From Chloroflexia bacterium (lineage in GTDB: Bacteria; Chloroflexota; Chloroflexia; Thermomicrobiales; UBA6265), in contig JACCYK010000233.1 in the NCBI GenBank assembly GCA_013696525.1, forward strand, positions 1 to 7,934: a stretch of 7,934 bases of DNA, written 5' to 3'. Below, one piece after another: positions 5,680 to 7,934 of this stretch; within the stretch, counting starts at the first letter, position 1, and each line of letters starts with the position of its first letter. The translations under genes and the position numbers were made by a program. Below the pieces are notes generated by a model. The model saw nothing but the letters and a program-made list of their open reading frames with translations, was not told the DNA's origin and ran no database searches.

Positions 5680-7071
5680 TTGCGAAGCAGGATCTCGGCG
5701 CATGGCGCCGTCCAGCAACGCCTCGATTGCCCGGTCCAATTGCTCATCCCGTCCATCCTCGCCCTCGGCCAAAGCAACTGTTACATCCGGTTGCAGGCCA
5801 TCCTCGGGGATTGGCGCTTGGTCCGGGGTCAGCCATTGGGCCGATGTCACGCGGGCCGATGAGCCGTCGGCGAAGTCATGCACGCGCTGGACCGAGCCCT
5901 TCCCGAAGGTCGGCAGGCCGATCAGCCGCGCCCGGCCGTATTCTCGGAGCGCCCCCGCCACGATCTCAGCGGCACTGGCGGTTCCCCCGTCAATTAAGAC
6001 CACGAGCGGCAGATCGAACCGCGTCGTACCACCGTTCAGAATGGGCAGTGCTTCCAGCGGATCGTCGTCGCCGGGCCGTCGATCCTCGTACAGGGCCGGT
6101 CCGCGATCGGCCGGCACGAACCGTCCGATCACTTCTTGGGCGCTGACGACCCATCCCCCGCCATTGGCCCGGAGATCAAGGACAATCCCGGCAACGTCGT
6201 CGTCCTCGGCTTGGCGCAACGCCTCATCGAGCTGGCCGGTCGTCTTGTCGCCGAAAATGCCGACCCGAATCCAGCCCAGGCGTCCGTCGGCCACCGGCTC
6301 ATACATGACCGATTGGGTCACAATGGCCTGCCGCTCGACCTCGACCGTGAACGGCGCCGCCTTGCCCTCTCGTTCGATCACCAGCCGCACCCGCGTTCCC
6401 GCCGGTCCCCGGATCACCTCGAGCGCTTTCGCCGTCTCGAGGTCCGTGAGCGGAGTATCATCGGCTTCGAGAATGACATCGTTGGCCTGCAACCCGGCCG
6501 CTTCGGCCGGGGAACCGGGATAGACGCTGATGATGGTGAATCGCCCCTCGGGCTGGTTGACGACGACGCCGATCCCCTCGTACTCGCCACGGAGATCCTC
6601 CGCCAGTGGCGCCTGCAGCGCGGGCTCGAGGAAGACGGTGTACGCATCCTCCAAGCCGCTGGTCATGCCATGGATGCCGGCGTACTCGAGCTCCCGCCGG
6701 TACTCCGCGAGCGACGCCGCGGGCGTCGCGGCGGCCACGGTCATGCCAGCGATTGCATCACGATCCAGCTCAGCGACAAAGGTCGCGGCCGCGTCCGGGG
6801 AAGCGGGCCGGTAGAAATACTCGTGCTCGAGCAGTTGCTTGACTTCGGCAAGGCGAGGGAACGCCAGCCGTGGATCGTATGGGTCGCTCGCGGCTTCGGA
6901 TCGTCCAGCGGAGCTTTGATCGAAGAGCGCCGCGCCCTGGAAGAGCCAGCGCTCGGCCACCAGGCCGCCGCCGAACGCGACAACGACGACCAACAGGCTG
7001 AGTGAGATGACGAACAGGAGCGTCCAGCCACGCCCTGTTGGGACCTGTCGCTTCGTGTGCGGATTACCCAT
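5653..7071 (-). CDS. S41-family carboxyl-terminal processing protease (CtpA/Prc-like)
   Basis: The 472-residue membrane-anchored serine protease is predicted to work outside the cytoplasmic membrane, trimming or degrading exported proteins from their C-termini. A basic N-terminus (HTKRQ, GRG) is followed by one membrane segment (about 16-40, ISLSLLVVVVAFGGGLVAE). A helical region includes the family hallmark GMTSGLEDAYTVFLEP. A PDZ domain spans about 165-250 (YEGIGVVV, GSPAEAAGLQANDVILEADD). The S41 core follows: GWIRVGIF, GIVLDLRANGGGWV, then Ser366 in GGTASAAE and Lys391 in FGKGSVQ with Gln395. The Ser-Lys spacing of 25 is that of CtpA/CtpB-type enzymes, so the active site looks complete. 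The end carries the usual LTPDQAPIPEDGLQPDV. ATG 7071 has only a weak AAGAA upstream. It lies 124 bases downstream of the glutamate dehydrogenase gene on the same strand; no terminator or clear promoter was seen between them. Confidence 0.96.
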   Translation of the reverse strand: MGNPHTKRQVPTGRGWTLLFVISLSLLVVVVAFGGGLVAERWLFQGAALFDQSSAGRSEAASDPYDPRLAFPRLAEVKQLLEHEYFYRPASPDAAATFVAELDRDAIAGMTVAAATPAASLAEYRRELEYAGIHGMTSGLEDAYTVFLEPALQAPLAEDLRGEYEGIGVVVNQPEGRFTIISVYPGSPAEAAGLQANDVILEADDTPLTDLETAKALEVIRGPAGTRVRLVIEREGKAAPFTVEVERQAIVTQSVMYEPVADGRLGWIRVGIFGDKTTGQLDEALRQAEDDDVAGIVLDLRANGGGWVVSAQEVIGRFVPADRGPALYEDRRPGDDDPLEALPILNGGTTRFDLPLVVLIDGGTASAAEIVAGALREYGRARLIGLPTFGKGSVQRVHDFADGSSARVTSAQWLTPDQAPIPEDGLQPDVTVALAEGEDGRDEQLDRAIEALLDGAMRRDPASQSAILTFSV

Positions 7072-7195
7072 CCAGGTTCTTGTCGCGCGTCCGCCTACTC
7101 ATCAGCTATCCGCCCTGCTTCACGATCGAATCGAGACCGCCTGACGAGCAACTATGCCGTCTGGAACCGACCTCGCCTCACCGCCACACCACGGG

Positions 7196-7934
7196 CTACG
7201 GATAGATCCCTCGCAGCTCGGTAAATTCCGCGACCCGGGCGACCGCCCGGACCAGCGCCGCCGTCCGCATGTGGACGCCATACTGGCGCGAGGTTTCGTA
7301 AACCGCCTCAAACGAGCGAGCCATGATCTTGCGCAGGCGGTCGTTCACCTCCTGTTCGGTCCAAGGGAACGCTTGGAGTGCCTGCACCCATTCGAAATAG
7401 GAGACCGTGACGCCGCCGGCGTTCGCCAGGATATCGGGAATCACGAAAACGCCGCGATCAAACAGCATCGCATCGGCCTCGGGCGAGGTCGGCCCGTTGG
7501 CGGCCTCGACGACCATGCTCGCCTGGATCTGGTTCGCGTTTGCCGCCATGATCTGTCCTTCCATGGCGGCGGGAATCAGGATGTCACAGGGCAAAAGCAA
7601 TAGCGCCTCGTTCGAGACGTTCTCGGCCTCGCGGAAGCTGACGACGCTGCCGGTCCTCGCTTTATGCGCTGCCACGGCTCCGAGGTCCAGCCCGTTCGGA
7701 TTGTAAATCCCACCGCGCGAATCGCTAACCGCCACGATCTTGGAGCCGAGGTCGGCCATCAATCGGGCCGCCACCGACCCCGCATTGCCAAAGCCTTGCA
7801 CGATCGTCCGGGTCTTGGTCAGATCAACGTCCAGCACCTTGGCCGCCTCTTCGATGGCGAACACGGTGCCCCGGCCGGTCGCCTCGTTGCGCCCCGCCGA
7901 GCCGCCCAGCACGATGGGCTTCCCGGTCGTCACC
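7196..7934 (-). CDS. gdhA: Glutamate dehydrogenase, C-terminal part; 5' end beyond right edge
   Basis: Glu/Leu/Phe/Val dehydrogenase family enzyme that interconverts glutamate and 2-oxoglutarate plus ammonia with NAD(P). The window holds about 245 C-terminal residues, roughly 60 percent of a usual chain of about 420. It opens in the conserved VTTGKPIVLGGSAGRNEATG segment; the GTG at 7933 is an internal Val codon, not a start. The Rossmann fold follows with GFGNAG as the dinucleotide glycine motif and KIVAVSDSRGG at the end of the second strand. CDILIPAAMEGQI, VEAANGPTSPEAD and GVFVIPDILANAGGVTVSYF come next. The phrase VSYFEWVQ favours glutamate over leucine or phenylalanine dehydrogenase. 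The catalytic Lys region lies outside the window. No single residue here settles NAD versus NADP use. The C-terminus (AVARVAEFTELRGIYP) is complete. Confidence 0.96.
   Translation of the reverse strand, partial: VTTGKPIVLGGSAGRNEATGRGTVFAIEEAAKVLDVDLTKTRTIVQGFGNAGSVAARLMADLGSKIVAVSDSRGGIYNPNGLDLGAVAAHKARTGSVVSFREAENVSNEALLLLPCDILIPAAMEGQIMAANANQIQASMVVEAANGPTSPEADAMLFDRGVFVIPDILANAGGVTVSYFEWVQALQAFPWTEQEVNDRLRKIMARSFEAVYETSRQYGVHMRTAALVRAVARVAEFTELRGIYP

Noticed and set aside
5486..6523. 345-codon plus-strand ORF across the S41 protease gene
   Set aside because: Ser/Arg/Pro-rich translation with no motif; the opposite strand encodes a complete S41 protease.
6136..7005. 289-codon plus-strand ORF across the S41 protease gene
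   Set aside because: Antisense shadow of the protease, with no recognisable domain or ribosome site.

Overview
The window is visibly GC-rich, gene-dense bacterial DNA. It carries nine protein genes, two of them cut by the window edges. I see no rRNA, tRNA, CRISPR array, insertion sequence or integrase. GTG starts behind strong purine-rich ribosome sites, the high GC content and the mix of unusual secreted proteins would suit a high-GC lineage such as Chloroflexota (Thermomicrobia/Sphaerobacter-like) or Actinomycetota. I lean to the former, but only weakly, because no marker gene here settles it.

Layout from left to right. A leftward cluster occupies about 1-1321: a small cysteine-containing protein (995-1321), a second small CPxCG-type protein (530-832), then trmH for tRNA Gm18 2'-O-methylation, which runs off the left edge. 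A gene-free stretch of about 490 bases (1322-1813) separates this cluster from a rightward gene (1814-2533) for an exported, Arg/Asp-rich low-complexity protein. Next comes a leftward pair: a SprT-like zinc-ribbon protein (4487-5053) and a 599-residue envelope protein (2617-4416) with an acidic LDAP-repeat region and a lytic-transglycosylase-like domain. Divergent from this pair is a stand-alone receiver-domain protein (5173-5679). Its 3' end overlaps a leftward S41 carboxyl-terminal processing protease (5653-7071). At the right edge is the C-terminal part of a glutamate dehydrogenase (7196-7934), also leftward.

The conserved genes (trmH, S41 protease, glutamate dehydrogenase) look intact and ordinary. 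The middle of the window is more unusual. Three neighbouring genes keep a recognisable fold signature but lack textbook functional residues: Thr for the catalytic Glu in the transglycosylase-like domain, EELIH instead of HExxH in the SprT-like protein, and a receiver lacking the acidic pair, the switch Thr and the Lys. Two exported low-complexity proteins are encoded convergently beside them. Together with the S41 protease this may be an envelope-related neighbourhood, but a shared function is inference only. I found no clear evidence of a defence system or mobile element.
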